Shown: positions 1-8,944, counted from the stretch's first letter. The stretch is DNA of 64,000 bases from Bacilli bacterium (GCA_900758495.1 CAAERO010000027.1:14058-78057); one strand, 5' to 3'. Notes: generated by a model from the sequence alone, not told the origin. Numbers and translations: made by a program.

Positions 1-1417
1 TAATTGAATTGCAAATCATTAAAGATTTTTCTATATCATATATAACATCTTTTTCTAATAGATCAACTAACTGTTTAGAAACATTACTTTTCCAGTCACC
101 TAATTTGTTGGTTTCAACTGCAAAATATAATTTACAAAAATCAATTAAATGAATAATATTTTCTCTTTTATATATAACTTTTATAAGTTTGTTATAATGT
201 CGTTCTCCAGATGTATTTATCTCTAAAAAAATTGGATCATCACTATTGATAGTTAAATTAAATAATTGTGATTGAAGTTTTCTAATATTAGAATCTAATG
301 ATAATAAATCAATAGGTTTTATATTTTTTTGTGTATTAGTATATTTAGAAATTTTACTTTTTATTTTATAATCAGATTCATTTTTTACAATGATTAGCAA
401 ACTAGTACCATCTATGTTTGGATATTTGTTTATTAAATTCCATATTGTTTGTTGACCATTATTTATAATTGGTTCATCAATGATTAAACACGGTGTATTT
501 ATATACTTCACAAATCCAGTTATTGTAACACCATTATTATATTTTACAAAGTTACTTGGATCGTTATCTATTGTTTCTCTCATTGCTTTATTTATACCTA
601 AATTTCCTCTTACATTATCGTAGAAGAGTTTGTATAGATTATTTATATCTCCACCAATATTATCACATCTAAGTAAATCTTCAATAAAAACTTTTGCATC
701 AATAAAATACGCATATATACTTTTATCATCAATAATCTTAGCAACACCATTTTCTTTTGGAATTGTCAAAGAAATAGTCAAGTTATTAGTTTTATTTAAT
801 AAATAATTTTCAAAATATTTCAAATAGATATTTTTTGAAGAAATATGTGATTCATTTATGCCATTATTAGATATAGTTACAATTTCATATTCTTTTTCTC
901 TAGTAATATTTTTTTGGTGCTTTTTGCAAAATAATAATAAGTCTTGTGAATTTTCAGATGATATGTTACCAGTAGATATAAATTCATAATAATTTTTATC
1001 AATAACTTCAACTTCACTAAAATCTAAATAATCCATTTTTATTTGATATATTATATTTATATCTTTTTTCCAATATATTGCATCTATTTTTCCATCATTT
1101 TGTCCGCTAACAATATAATTATCAAATACTATATTATAATTAATGTTATAAAGTACAGCTAATGCAAAAACTTCAAATGCATGACCATAACCGTCACCAC
1201 TTTGCATGTTAAATTGTAGTCTAATTTTATCAAATTCATCTACTATTATTTTTGCTAAAATATCACCTAATTCATGTCTTAACTTAATTATAGAAATTAT
1301 ATCTCTATCTATTTCTTCTATTCCTTCTATACTTTTTTTCTTCATTGTTTCAAATGTTTTCCAATTATCATTTGAAACATGAATTAAATTGTCTTTATCT
1401 CTTATAAATTTATTCAC
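1..1417 (-). CDS. AIPR-family phage-resistance protein with PD-(D/E)XK-like N-terminus (partial, runs off left edge)
   Basis: Reading the minus strand from GTG at 1417 gives an uninterrupted frame of about 472 codons to the window edge, so the C-terminus is missing. A GGTGG ribosome site lies just before the GTG. Residues about 81-127 look like a restriction-type nuclease core: FE at 81-82, SGQNDGKID with D112, then QIK at 125-127. Residues about 265-320 match the AIPR domain (abortive infection phage resistance): FYDNVRGNLGINKAMRE, YNNGVTITG and IINNGQQT. AIPR proteins are known from phage-defence loci, where nuclease action is assumed but little tested. The gene follows a MazG-like gene with about 9 bases between stop and start, inside a four-gene minus-strand cluster with Fic and AbiEi-type genes. 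Family recognition is from motifs only; the nuclease assignment is inference. Confidence 0.82.
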   Translation of the reverse strand, partial: MNKFIRDKDNLIHVSNDNWKTFETMKKKSIEGIEEIDRDIISIIKLRHELGDILAKIIVDEFDKIRLQFNMQSGDGYGHAFEVFALAVLYNINYNIVFDNYIVSGQNDGKIDAIYWKKDINIIYQIKMDYLDFSEVEVIDKNYYEFISTGNISSENSQDLLLFCKKHQKNITREKEYEIVTISNNGINESHISSKNIYLKYFENYLLNKTNNLTISLTIPKENGVAKIIDDKSIYAYFIDAKVFIEDLLRCDNIGGDINNLYKLFYDNVRGNLGINKAMRETIDNDPSNFVKYNNGVTITGFVKYINTPCLIIDEPIINNGQQTIWNLINKYPNIDGTSLLIIVKNESDYKIKSKISKYTNTQKNIKPIDLLSLDSNIRKLQSQLFNLTINSDDPIFLEINTSGERHYNKLIKVIYKRENIIHLIDFCKLYFAVETNKLGDWKSNVSKQLVDLLEKDVIYDIEKSLMICNSI

Positions 1418-1426
1418 AAAAACCAC

Positions 1427-1740
1427 CTACAACTTATTATATTTTGTACTTTTCCCCTTTGATTTTTCTACAGGATATTTCTTTGCTGTCTTTTCCATTT
1501 TATCTAAAACTATTTGCTTAGGATCTACTCCTAATTTATCAGCCATTAAAATACAATAATTAATTACAGCTGCTAGCTCTTCTTTTACTTCTTCCAAATC
1601 ATACTCATTGTTCCATTGAAAACATTCTAATAACTCTCCCGCTTCTATAGAAATACTCTTGGCTAAATTCTCTGGAGAGTGAAATTGATCCCAATCTCTT
1701 TCTTTTGTAAACTCAACTACTTTTTTGTTAATTCTTGCAT
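1427..1740 (-). pseudogene. MazG-like nucleotide pyrophosphohydrolase, apparently frameshifted near its start
   Basis: The frame ending with TAG at 1427-1429 encodes about 100 residues of a MazG-like all-alpha NTP pyrophosphohydrolase: ERDWDQFHSPENLAKSISIE, then EAGELLECFQW, then EVKEELAAVINYCILMADKL. The only ATG with a good ribosome site (AGGAGTGA) is at 1740, and it gives MQELTKK, the start expected for the family, but in a frame that hits TAG after the run of six A at about 1721-1726. One more A would join the two frames exactly. Without it, translation would need a non-ATG start (ATT at 1732). The second acidic motif reads EELAA where the family has EELAD, so a metal-binding Asp is Ala. 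The product may be inactive, made by slippage, or the A run may be miscalled. Lies between Fic and AIPR genes on the same strand. Confidence 0.72.
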
Positions 1741-1755
1741 AATACTATCTCACTC

Positions 1756-2592
1756 CTAAAACAACTCTTTAATAATTAAATCTTGTGAATGTAAATTATT
1801 ATTTTTACCTAATAATAAATTCTCGTAAAATTTAACTAAATAATTATTATCTTCTTTTATATTCAAATAATTATTAAAATAATTACTTCTAACTAACGCA
1901 TTTCTAAAATAAACAGACTTATCTTTAAATAAAGTATTATCTACTTCATAACCTAAACTAATTAGATATTTTTCTATAAATAATGCTGTTGTTCTTGTAT
2001 TACCTTCTCTAAATGGATGTACTTGCCATATACTAGATGAAAATTTGGTAATATTATTTATTACTTCTACAACACTCATATCTTTATAATTTTTTTCTTT
2101 TTCTAAAGAAATATCATATTCTAATGATTCTTTTAATGTTTTACAATCACCATAAGCAACTGAATCATTATTAAGTATTTTCTCATGTTTAGAAAAATCT
2201 ATATTTCTAAATTCACCCGCAAATTCATAAACATCTTGAAATAAATATTTATGAATGTATTTTAAATAATCTACAGACAATTCAAAATTATCAATTTGTA
2301 ATAATTCAACAATTCTTGTTGATACAAAATCACATTCTAATTCATTATGATTTAATTCTTGTTTTTTATCTTTTTCAATGTAATATTCTCTTAGTTCTTC
2401 TTCTACTTGTTTAATAGTTAAATTACCACTAACATTTTCTTCTAACAATTTTTCTAAATATTTAGAAGGCTTTAAATTATCTACTTCTTGAAGACCTATA
2501 GCCATATCCCACTCTAGTTGTTTTACATATCCTTCTGGTTTAGTTTCTTCTGTATATTCAATGTTACTTGAATCCAATTCTTTTTCACTCAT
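1756..2592 (-). CDS. Fic/DOC family protein (probable AMPylating toxin or effector)
   Basis: A 278-residue protein with the Fic catalytic motif HPFREGNTRT at about residues 193-202 (His is the catalytic base, the GN loop holds nucleotide phosphates) and the upstream signature LKYIHKYLFQDVYEFAGEFR typical of the stand-alone bacterial Fic core. Fic proteins usually transfer AMP to a Tyr, Ser or Thr of a target. The third catalytic-loop Gly is Thr, a variant seen in many Fic proteins. A weak TxxxE match (TRIVE, about residue 92) precedes the core, but it lacks the Gly/Asn of the usual inhibitory helix, so inhibition may come from a partner. Start chosen from AGGAGG eight bases upstream. The gene lies 12 bases after an AbiEi-type antitoxin gene, and its stop sits next to the ribosome site of the MazG-like gene, so the four genes are probably one operon. 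Confidence 0.88.
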   Translation of the reverse strand: MSEKELDSSNIEYTEETKPEGYVKQLEWDMAIGLQEVDNLKPSKYLEKLLEENVSGNLTIKQVEEELREYYIEKDKKQELNHNELECDFVSTRIVELLQIDNFELSVDYLKYIHKYLFQDVYEFAGEFRNIDFSKHEKILNNDSVAYGDCKTLKESLEYDISLEKEKNYKDMSVVEVINNITKFSSSIWQVHPFREGNTRTTALFIEKYLISLGYEVDNTLFKDKSVYFRNALVRSNYFNNYLNIKEDNNYLVKFYENLLLGKNNNLHSQDLIIKELF

Positions 2593-2604
2593 TTAATTAA
2601 CCTC

Positions 2605-3186
2605 CTATCTCACTGCATAATCTACTAAAGTTCTAACTTTTTCATATATATTAAATACTTTAGAATACTCTAATAATTTATCTATATCTTTTTCACTGTT
2701 ATTAAAATAATCATGTAATATATTATTTTGTAATTCTAAATCAAAATCATCATTTTTTAGCATATCACATATGCATCTTTCAGCATTATATATTTTAATT
2801 GGATTATTAAACATATTATTAATTTCAATAATTCCAATATCATAGTATTTATCTGCAACATAATGTACTTTATAATTACTTAATACTCTTTTCTTACTAT
2901 TAACTGTTATTTCTATTTCTTCTGGTAATTCTTTAATTAAACCTAGCATACTTAGCGCTGTCTTATATGAATATATGGCATCAGGATATTTTTTTTGAAA
3001 AACATATTCATCATCAACTAACAAATTACTATCTATGTATAATCCATGAGAAACTTTTTTTATTAAACCATTATCAACATATTTTTTTATTAATGGTTTA
3101 CTAATATTTAGTTTTAAAAAATCTGATGTAGATATGTATCCACGATTAGCATCTAAAAACTGTTTAATTTTATTTTCATTAGTCAT
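2605..3186 (-). CDS. AbiEi-type antitoxin / winged-helix transcriptional regulator
   Basis: About 193 residues. The N-terminal 60 residues form a winged helix-turn-helix of the type IV AbiEi antitoxin family (ISTSDFLKLNISKPLIKKYV, then GLIKKVSHGLYI). The middle has the typical SYKTALSMLGL and PEEIEITVN segments, and the C-terminus matches the AbiEi C-terminal domain (RCICDMLK). AbiEi proteins repress their own promoter and neutralise the nucleotidyltransferase toxin AbiEii. Here the next gene is Fic, not AbiEii. Start taken at ATG 3186, right after GGTGAT, instead of the ATG 21 bases earlier. It is the first gene of the AbiEi-Fic-MazG-AIPR cluster, so it is the best candidate for the operon regulator. 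Confidence 0.8.
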   Translation of the reverse strand: MTNENKIKQFLDANRGYISTSDFLKLNISKPLIKKYVDNGLIKKVSHGLYIDSNLLVDDEYVFQKKYPDAIYSYKTALSMLGLIKELPEEIEITVNSKKRVLSNYKVHYVADKYYDIGIIEINNMFNNPIKIYNAERCICDMLKNDDFDLELQNNILHDYFNNSEKDIDKLLEYSKVFNIYEKVRTLVDYAVR

Positions 3187-3274
3187 AGAATCACCATTTA
3201 CTTTCATAACAATATTATATCATTTTATTATATTTGAGTAAACTAATTTTACATAATAAAAATAATAAATTTTT

Positions 3275-3400
3275 GCTAACTGTCAGCGACTATTTTTATA
3301 GGTCTTAGGGATACTACCTAACAAGCGTTAATGGGTGTGTCAACACCATGCTTGATTTATTGTACAAGACTACTAAGTAACCTCTGGTAAGGTTGAAATT
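3275..3400. ncRNA. Unclassified structured non-coding stretch
   Basis: The 277-base gap between the AbiEi-type gene and the 761-residue membrane-protein gene holds a section clearly richer in G and C than its surroundings. A long hairpin is formed by CAAGC (3322-3326) with GCTTG (3350-3354) around an inner ATGG/GTGT stem with loop GTCA. A second hairpin is AACCT (3379-3383) with AGGTT (3390-3394). A possible third pairs TAGG near 3299 with CCTA near 3317. No protein frame explains it. Strand and family are unknown. It could be a small RNA, a leader for the defence genes, or the right end of a lost IS605/IS607-type element; no tnpA or tnpB is present. Confidence 0.4.
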
Positions 3401-3484
3401 TTTTGGTGATTTTATACATACAAAAAAATATATAACTTCCATTTTTTTAATCATAAATTCATAATTTCAGCATCAAAAAAAGAA

Positions 3485-5770
3485 TTATTTTTGTAACGAT
3501 TCTTTTAGCATTTTTAATAATTCTTTTTTATTAATTCTTTTATTAATTTCATTCTTTGTAATTTTATTACATATAAATTCAATATCTTTTTTATTCATAT
3601 TATCAGCTTTATCAATCACAACTTCTAACATTGTTGGCTCTATATAATTTCTTATTTCAGAATTATTAAAACCTATAAAAGAATGATTTCTACTTTTTAG
3701 ATTTACAAATTCAATAATAAATTTTTTTGCATCTAATAATAAATCTGCTATTTCTTCTAATACGCTTTTAATTTCTTTTTGTTTTTCTTTTTCATCAAAA
3801 ATTATGGATATTGATTCAAAATATTTTAGAAAATTTTCTATAGAAAACTCGTTATCAAAATCTTTATAAGTTTGAATAATAGATTTTTTATAATGATTAA
3901 ATAAAATTAATTTCAAATGATTATCTTGTTTAATAATATGTTTAGATAAATATACAATGTGAGAATAATATTCATCCATTTTATGACGCATCATACTCGA
4001 ATTTTCATTAAATTTACTAATATAAATTGCAGAAACTTTTAATGTTTTATCAAATAATTCATAATATTCATCTTTTATGTTTTGATCATCAATTTTATTA
4101 CAAATTATTGAAGATATCTGTAATAAAAATGTACAAATTTCAGATACATCAGTATCGCAAGTAATATAATATCTTTTATTATGTAAATCAATAAGCCAAT
4201 TCATAACATCCTTATCATTTATAAAATCTAATAATCTTCTAAAGTCATTTTCAGAAATAATTTCCATATTTACAAACCTGCCATCAGGTGAAATATTAGA
4301 GTTATAAAAACTTCTAAAAACAGATAATATTGATAATGGTTCAAGTGAATTTAGTATGTAGTTTAAATATGGTCGTGCCCCATTGTATTCAACTATTAAT
4401 CTACGACTATTATAAAATGCCTCTAAGTCTAATTTAAATGTTTTAAATATTTCATCTAAGTAAATACTTCTGTATTCATAATTATTAAACAATACACCAG
4501 CAAATCCAATTGTTAGAAGTCCCTGAATATTTCTATAATTCATTAAAGATTTGTTTTGTAATGATTCAATAGATAATTGATACATGCTATCACAAAATTG
4601 TTTATCAACTAATTCATTAAAGTACTTACCATTATTTATAAATAATTGTCTAAACATTTTTATAGTTTGAAACAACATATTTTCGTTATTAAATTTTACA
4701 ATATCATTTATCATTTTTAGGTAATAAATGAAAATGATTTTTATAGTTAATTCTAGATTATTATTATTCATATACCTATTATCTTTTCCTGCAATTAATA
4801 ATTGTTTATACATTCTTTCAATTGTACCCATGTTATCTCTATTTTTTTGTTCTAATGCTAGTTTAGTATAATCATCAAGATATTCTAGCAAATGATTTTC
4901 TATAAAAGTATCATTAGATGGATTGGGCATGACTTCACTTAATAAGGGTACAGAATAATCATTAAATTTATTTTTTCTTATATCTAATCGATATTTAGTT
5001 ATTTCATACAAAGTATCCATACTTTGGACAAATATAATAGGATCATTAAAAGATTTTCGTGCTATCATATTTATGCATTGTATATATGATAAAAACGTAT
5101 AATTCATTTTATCTATAAATTGTAATTCCGATGATTGTTTATTATTATATTTTTTCTCATATTCACTATGATATTTTCCTAATTTTTCTTCTATATCATA
5201 TAAATATTTAACCCTAATTTTTAATTCTTTTAATATATTTGTTTTATTCATATTATTCGAAATTATAAATAATTCTACTCCAAACATAAATAATATACAG
5301 ATTAATGAAAAATAATAAAATGATATAAATAATGAAATATTTTGTTCAAATATACTAACATTAGGTATTAATAGAAATAGTACTGAAATTAAGCAAATAT
5401 ATCCATATTCTATGTAAGTATCTAATTTATCTATAAACGTTTTTTGAAATATTGAATTCATATATTCATCTAATGATTGTTTTTTAAAAGTTTTAAGTGT
5501 AAATATTAATCCACTTAATCCTATTAAACCAATGCCTGTATTTGTATAAAGATTTGTATAATTAATTTTTAATGTATTGAAGTCATATACTGGTAAATAA
5601 TTAAGTAATTGTAATAAATCAATTAAATGTGGAGTTAAAATTGATAACACTATAGATAACAGAATACATTCGACATATAATATTGAATTTTTATAATTCA
5701 AAAAAATTAATTTTTTAAAGGTATAGTATGATTTAAGTTTCAATTTTAAAAAGTCAATTTTTTTAGACAT
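3485..5770 (-). CDS. Large membrane-anchored protein of unknown function (761 aa)
   Basis: I do not recognise the family. The first 180 residues hold about four hydrophobic segments (near residues 28-50, 75-90, 120-140 and 145-168), and the remaining 580 residues are predicted soluble, helical and rich in Asn, Ile and Lys, with no motif I can name. That shape (short membrane module plus long cytoplasmic helical region) fits sensor or effector proteins. Start is supported by AGGTGATG just upstream of the ATG at 5770. It is on the same strand as, and upstream of, the AbiEi-Fic-MazG-AIPR cluster, with a structured gap in between. A role in the same accessory system is possible but not shown. Confidence 0.6.
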   Translation of the reverse strand: MSKKIDFLKLKLKSYYTFKKLIFLNYKNSILYVECILLSIVLSILTPHLIDLLQLLNYLPVYDFNTLKINYTNLYTNTGIGLIGLSGLIFTLKTFKKQSLDEYMNSIFQKTFIDKLDTYIEYGYICLISVLFLLIPNVSIFEQNISLFISFYYFSLICILFMFGVELFIISNNMNKTNILKELKIRVKYLYDIEEKLGKYHSEYEKKYNNKQSSELQFIDKMNYTFLSYIQCINMIARKSFNDPIIFVQSMDTLYEITKYRLDIRKNKFNDYSVPLLSEVMPNPSNDTFIENHLLEYLDDYTKLALEQKNRDNMGTIERMYKQLLIAGKDNRYMNNNNLELTIKIIFIYYLKMINDIVKFNNENMLFQTIKMFRQLFINNGKYFNELVDKQFCDSMYQLSIESLQNKSLMNYRNIQGLLTIGFAGVLFNNYEYRSIYLDEIFKTFKLDLEAFYNSRRLIVEYNGARPYLNYILNSLEPLSILSVFRSFYNSNISPDGRFVNMEIISENDFRRLLDFINDKDVMNWLIDLHNKRYYITCDTDVSEICTFLLQISSIICNKIDDQNIKDEYYELFDKTLKVSAIYISKFNENSSMMRHKMDEYYSHIVYLSKHIIKQDNHLKLILFNHYKKSIIQTYKDFDNEFSIENFLKYFESISIIFDEKEKQKEIKSVLEEIADLLLDAKKFIIEFVNLKSRNHSFIGFNNSEIRNYIEPTMLEVVIDKADNMNKKDIEFICNKITKNEINKRINKKELLKMLKESLQK

Positions 5771-5821
5771 TTTTCATCACCTAATATAATTTTAACATAA
5801 TTTCATTAATATATAAAAACA

Positions 5822-5850
5822 GCACTAACTTTTACAAAAATTAGTGCTAA
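5822..5850 (-). terminator. Intrinsic terminator, largely symmetric
   Basis: AGCACTAA (5822-5829) pairs with TTAGTGCT (5842-5849) across a 12-base AT-rich loop. On the minus strand the stem follows the stop of the 116-residue gene and is followed by GTTTTTATA. It can stop transcription before the 761-residue membrane-protein gene. Confidence 0.7.
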
Positions 5851-5854
5851 ATTT

Positions 5855-6205
5855 TTAATAATATTTTTCTAATTTTAATGGATTTCTACCAGTAATTTTT
5901 AGATTATATCTTATGTTTAATATTTTTTCTATAGATGGTAATATTACATCAATATCACATCTACAATTAAAAATATCTACTGTAGAATTGATATGATTAT
6001 ATAATTTACTATCATCTAAGCAACTTCTTGAATAACTATTTGCAATATAAAATGCTACTGCATCTGGTATTACATATCTAATCATATACTCTTCAAAATT
6101 ATCATAGAAAGGTAAATACTTTTCTTGAAATTCTTCATTAGATATATTTCCTTCATCCATTAATTCTTTTTCTTTTGTGTAACTCATATTATAACTAATC
6201 TCCAT
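5855..6205 (-). CDS. Hypothetical protein (116 aa)
   Basis: Not recognised. A small acidic, Tyr- and Asn-rich soluble protein with no membrane segment. It contains RCDIDVILPSIEKILNIRYN near the end and Cys residues at three places. The first ATG (6205) has a poor ribosome site. ATG 6187 (MSYTKEKE) is preceded by GGAGAT at a longer than usual distance, so the start is unsure. Lies 20 bases downstream of the truncated amidase gene and before a terminator, so the two are probably co-transcribed. Confidence 0.5.
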   Translation of the reverse strand: MEISYNMSYTKEKELMDEGNISNEEFQEKYLPFYDNFEEYMIRYVIPDAVAFYIANSYSRSCLDDSKLYNHINSTVDIFNCRCDIDVILPSIEKILNIRYNLKITGRNPLKLEKYY

Positions 6206-6225
6206 TTCTTAATATAATTTTGGCT

Positions 6226-6537
6226 TTAATTGTTATACATAGTTGTTACACAATGATTATTGCCTCCTCCTGCATTTATGTGATTAGATATTAATATTGT
6301 ATTAGGATCACCATTGAATGCTTCATTAGCTCTTTTTAATCTATCTAATCTACTTAAATCTTCATCAAAATCTCTAGTAATAACCACTGGAACACCTAAT
6401 TGTTTAAACCTATCATACATATACAAAGCAGCTTTAAGAGTTAAATCTTTCTCTTTTAGGTTACCGCTGATAGCACCTGGATCACTTCCACCATGCCCAG
6501 CATCTACTACTACTCCACCATTTACACGTTCATCCAT
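6226..6537 (-). pseudogene. N-acetylmuramoyl-L-alanine amidase (Amidase_3), truncated at the C-terminus
   Basis: The 103 residues begin like a complete Amidase_3 zinc amidase: VVVDAGHGGSDPGAISG (first zinc His), KEKDLTLKAA (zinc Glu), then the ILISNHINAGGG stretch (second zinc His). The family normally continues for another 70-80 residues to a catalytic Glu near the end. Here the frame ends 11 residues after GGG, and no other frame before the next gene restores the rest. The start is good (GAGGTGAAAGT before ATG 6537). Such domains are common in phage lysins and wall hydrolases. The product is very likely inactive, so this looks like a remnant of a deleted lysis or wall gene. Confidence 0.8.
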
Positions 6538-6685
6538 ACTTTCACCTCACTATAAAATATGAATAAACTAATAATTTGACACAATATCTAAATATTATTT
6601 AAGCTGAAAAGATTTTTAACTTTTCCTTACGAATTCAAAAATATATGATATTATTAACATAGGATAACTAAAAAGGTGTTGAAGT

Positions 6686-8944
6686 ATGAATAATGTTAAC
6701 TATAACGAAATTTTCAAAAAGAAATATTTAAACAAAGAATATATATCTAAATATTTAAATAGAATGACGACAGATAAACCGATGAATTTTGATTTAGAAA
6801 TTTATAACAATCAAGTCCTAGATAACCTATACTTAAAATATAAAGATTACTTCACCAATATGTATAGTAACATAGATGACAGCATTAAATTAGACGAAGA
6901 TCAAATAAAAGCCATACTAGCTGATGAAGATTTCTCACTCATAATTGCTGGAGCTGGAACAGGGAAAACCACCACTATGGCTGCTAAAGTAAAATATCTC
7001 GTTGACATAAAAAAAATAAATCCTGAAAAAATATTAGTTATGAGTTTTACTAGAAAAGCAACTGAAGAACTAGATAAGAGAATAAGACTTGATTTTAATA
7101 TTCCTGTTGTTGTCTCTACTTTTCATGCACTTGGTTATATGCATATAAAATCAATCTTTAAAAATCATAAATGTAGTGTAATCGGTGAAAATGAAAAAAA
7201 TCAAATTTTTCTTAAATATTTCAAAGAGAATATTTTTCCAAATAAATCTGTTATAAGAGAATTGATAGAAATATTCGAAGTTGATGAAAATATTTTATTA
7301 GGAAAATTTTTTAAAGAAAACTACGATAAATACGAAACTTATGATGAATATTTTAAGGCCTTAAAAACTGATAAAATAAAAAATATAATAGATCAAAATA
7401 ATTACATTACAACCAAGCTAGAACACGATTATAACCAAGAAAATATTTATACTATTAAAAATGAACTTGTTAAGTCAAAAGGAGAAGCAATTATTGCTAA
7501 TTACCTTTTTATGAATCAAGTCCCTTATTACTATGAAAAAATCTATGAAGAACTATTAGACAATCATACTCCATATCATCCTGATTTTACCCTAAAATTA
7601 AATGGTGAAAATATTTACATAGAATATTTTGGCCTTGCCAGTAATAGCAATATTGACCTTAATCGTTATAGAAAAAACATGAAAGAAAAGTTAGCATATC
7701 ATCAAAAAAGAAGAAATAAACTAATTGCTATAACAGCTACCAAAAAAGAAATTATTATTAATAGTTTAAAAACACAACTAATCAAATATGGATTCAAACT
7801 AAATAGGTTAGCAAATGAAGAAATCATTAACCAACTTCTAGATAGATATAATTTAAGTCAGATATATTCCTTAAGAAAACTATACTATAATTGTATTAAT
7901 AAAATTAAATCTTCTGTTAATCGTAATGATGTTAACGAGATAGTTGAAAAATATCTTGATACTCTTAATTTTACAGAAAGAAATATTGCTATTAAACAAT
8001 ATAAATATATTGTAGATTTTTACAAATACTACCAAAATGAGCTATTTGGTAATCTTAATGAGTATAAATTTGATTTTCCAGATATGATTTATTATGCCAA
8101 TAAATATATTGATAATGCCACAGATGATAATTTAGATTTTAAATATTTAATTATTGATGAATATCAAGATATGTCCCAAGATAGGTATACTCTAGTAAAT
8201 AATATAAGTAGAAAAAATCATTCAAAAATAGTTGCTGTTGGTGACGACTGGCAATCTATTTATTCTTTTAGCGGTTCAAACATTTCTTACATTTATAATT
8301 TTCAAAAATACTTTATTGATGCTAAGATATTATATATTTCTAAAACTTATCGTAATAGTAAAGAATTGATAAATTACAGCGGAAAATTCATTATGAAAAA
8401 TCCCATTCAAATAAAAAAAGATTTGTTATCTGATAAAAATATTGAAAAACCTATTATTTTTAAATTATTTGATGATGAAATAGAAACTTTAAAAAAACTA
8501 ATTCTTGATATCTATCGAAACAATCCAGATTATAATATCTTAATATTAGCAAGAAAAAATAGACAAATAAATAATTTGTTTAATGACAAAAGTTTTATAG
8601 ATAATATTGGAACTAAAGTTACTTTTCAAGGATATGAAGACATTAATATAAACGCAATGAGTATTCATAAATCAAAGGGATTAACTTTTGATGAAGTAAT
8701 AGTTATTGGACTTGATAGCGATTTTCCAGTAATACCAAAACATACTTTTTGGTTATATAGTTTATTCACTGTAAAAACAGATAATGAACCGTTTACTTTT
8801 GCAGAAGAAAGAAGAGTATTTTATGTAGCTTTAACTAGAACTAAAAACCACGTTTATTTATTAACTAATAGAGATGAAAAAGAAAGAAGTCCTTTTCTTA
8901 TAGAATTATACAATTTAATAAAAGAGGAAAAAAACAAAGAGTAG
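6686..8944 (+). CDS. UvrD/Rep-type superfamily 1 DNA helicase with nuclease-like insertion (helicase IV-like)
   Basis: 752 residues with all SF1A motifs: Walker A AGAGTGKTT (88-96), motif Ia MSFTRKAT, Walker B LIIDEYQD (about 487), motif III VGDDWQSIYSF (about 518), motif V SIHKSKGLTFDEV (about 659) and motif VI RRVFYVALTRT (about 709). Between motifs Ib and II there is an insertion of about 200 residues with E, YHPDFTLKLN (about 296) and YIEYFG (about 312), the pattern of the PD-(D/E)XK-like insert in helicase IV (HelD) relatives. It should unwind DNA 3' to 5' in repair or recombination; activity of the insert is inference. Ribosome site AAGGTG. Divergent from the amidase remnant and convergent with the histidine kinase gene. 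Confidence 0.9.
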   Translation: MNNVNYNEIFKKKYLNKEYISKYLNRMTTDKPMNFDLEIYNNQVLDNLYLKYKDYFTNMYSNIDDSIKLDEDQIKAILADEDFSLIIAGAGTGKTTTMAAKVKYLVDIKKINPEKILVMSFTRKATEELDKRIRLDFNIPVVVSTFHALGYMHIKSIFKNHKCSVIGENEKNQIFLKYFKENIFPNKSVIRELIEIFEVDENILLGKFFKENYDKYETYDEYFKALKTDKIKNIIDQNNYITTKLEHDYNQENIYTIKNELVKSKGEAIIANYLFMNQVPYYYEKIYEELLDNHTPYHPDFTLKLNGENIYIEYFGLASNSNIDLNRYRKNMKEKLAYHQKRRNKLIAITATKKEIIINSLKTQLIKYGFKLNRLANEEIINQLLDRYNLSQIYSLRKLYYNCINKIKSSVNRNDVNEIVEKYLDTLNFTERNIAIKQYKYIVDFYKYYQNELFGNLNEYKFDFPDMIYYANKYIDNATDDNLDFKYLIIDEYQDMSQDRYTLVNNISRKNHSKIVAVGDDWQSIYSFSGSNISYIYNFQKYFIDAKILYISKTYRNSKELINYSGKFIMKNPIQIKKDLLSDKNIEKPIIFKLFDDEIETLKKLILDIYRNNPDYNILILARKNRQINNLFNDKSFIDNIGTKVTFQGYEDININAMSIHKSKGLTFDEVIVIGLDSDFPVIPKHTFWLYSLFTVKTDNEPFTFAEERRVFYVALTRTKNHVYLLTNRDEKERSPFLIELYNLIKEEKNKE

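Noticed and set aside
6226..6537. Complete small amidase
   Set aside because: The last third of the domain, with the catalytic Glu, is missing.
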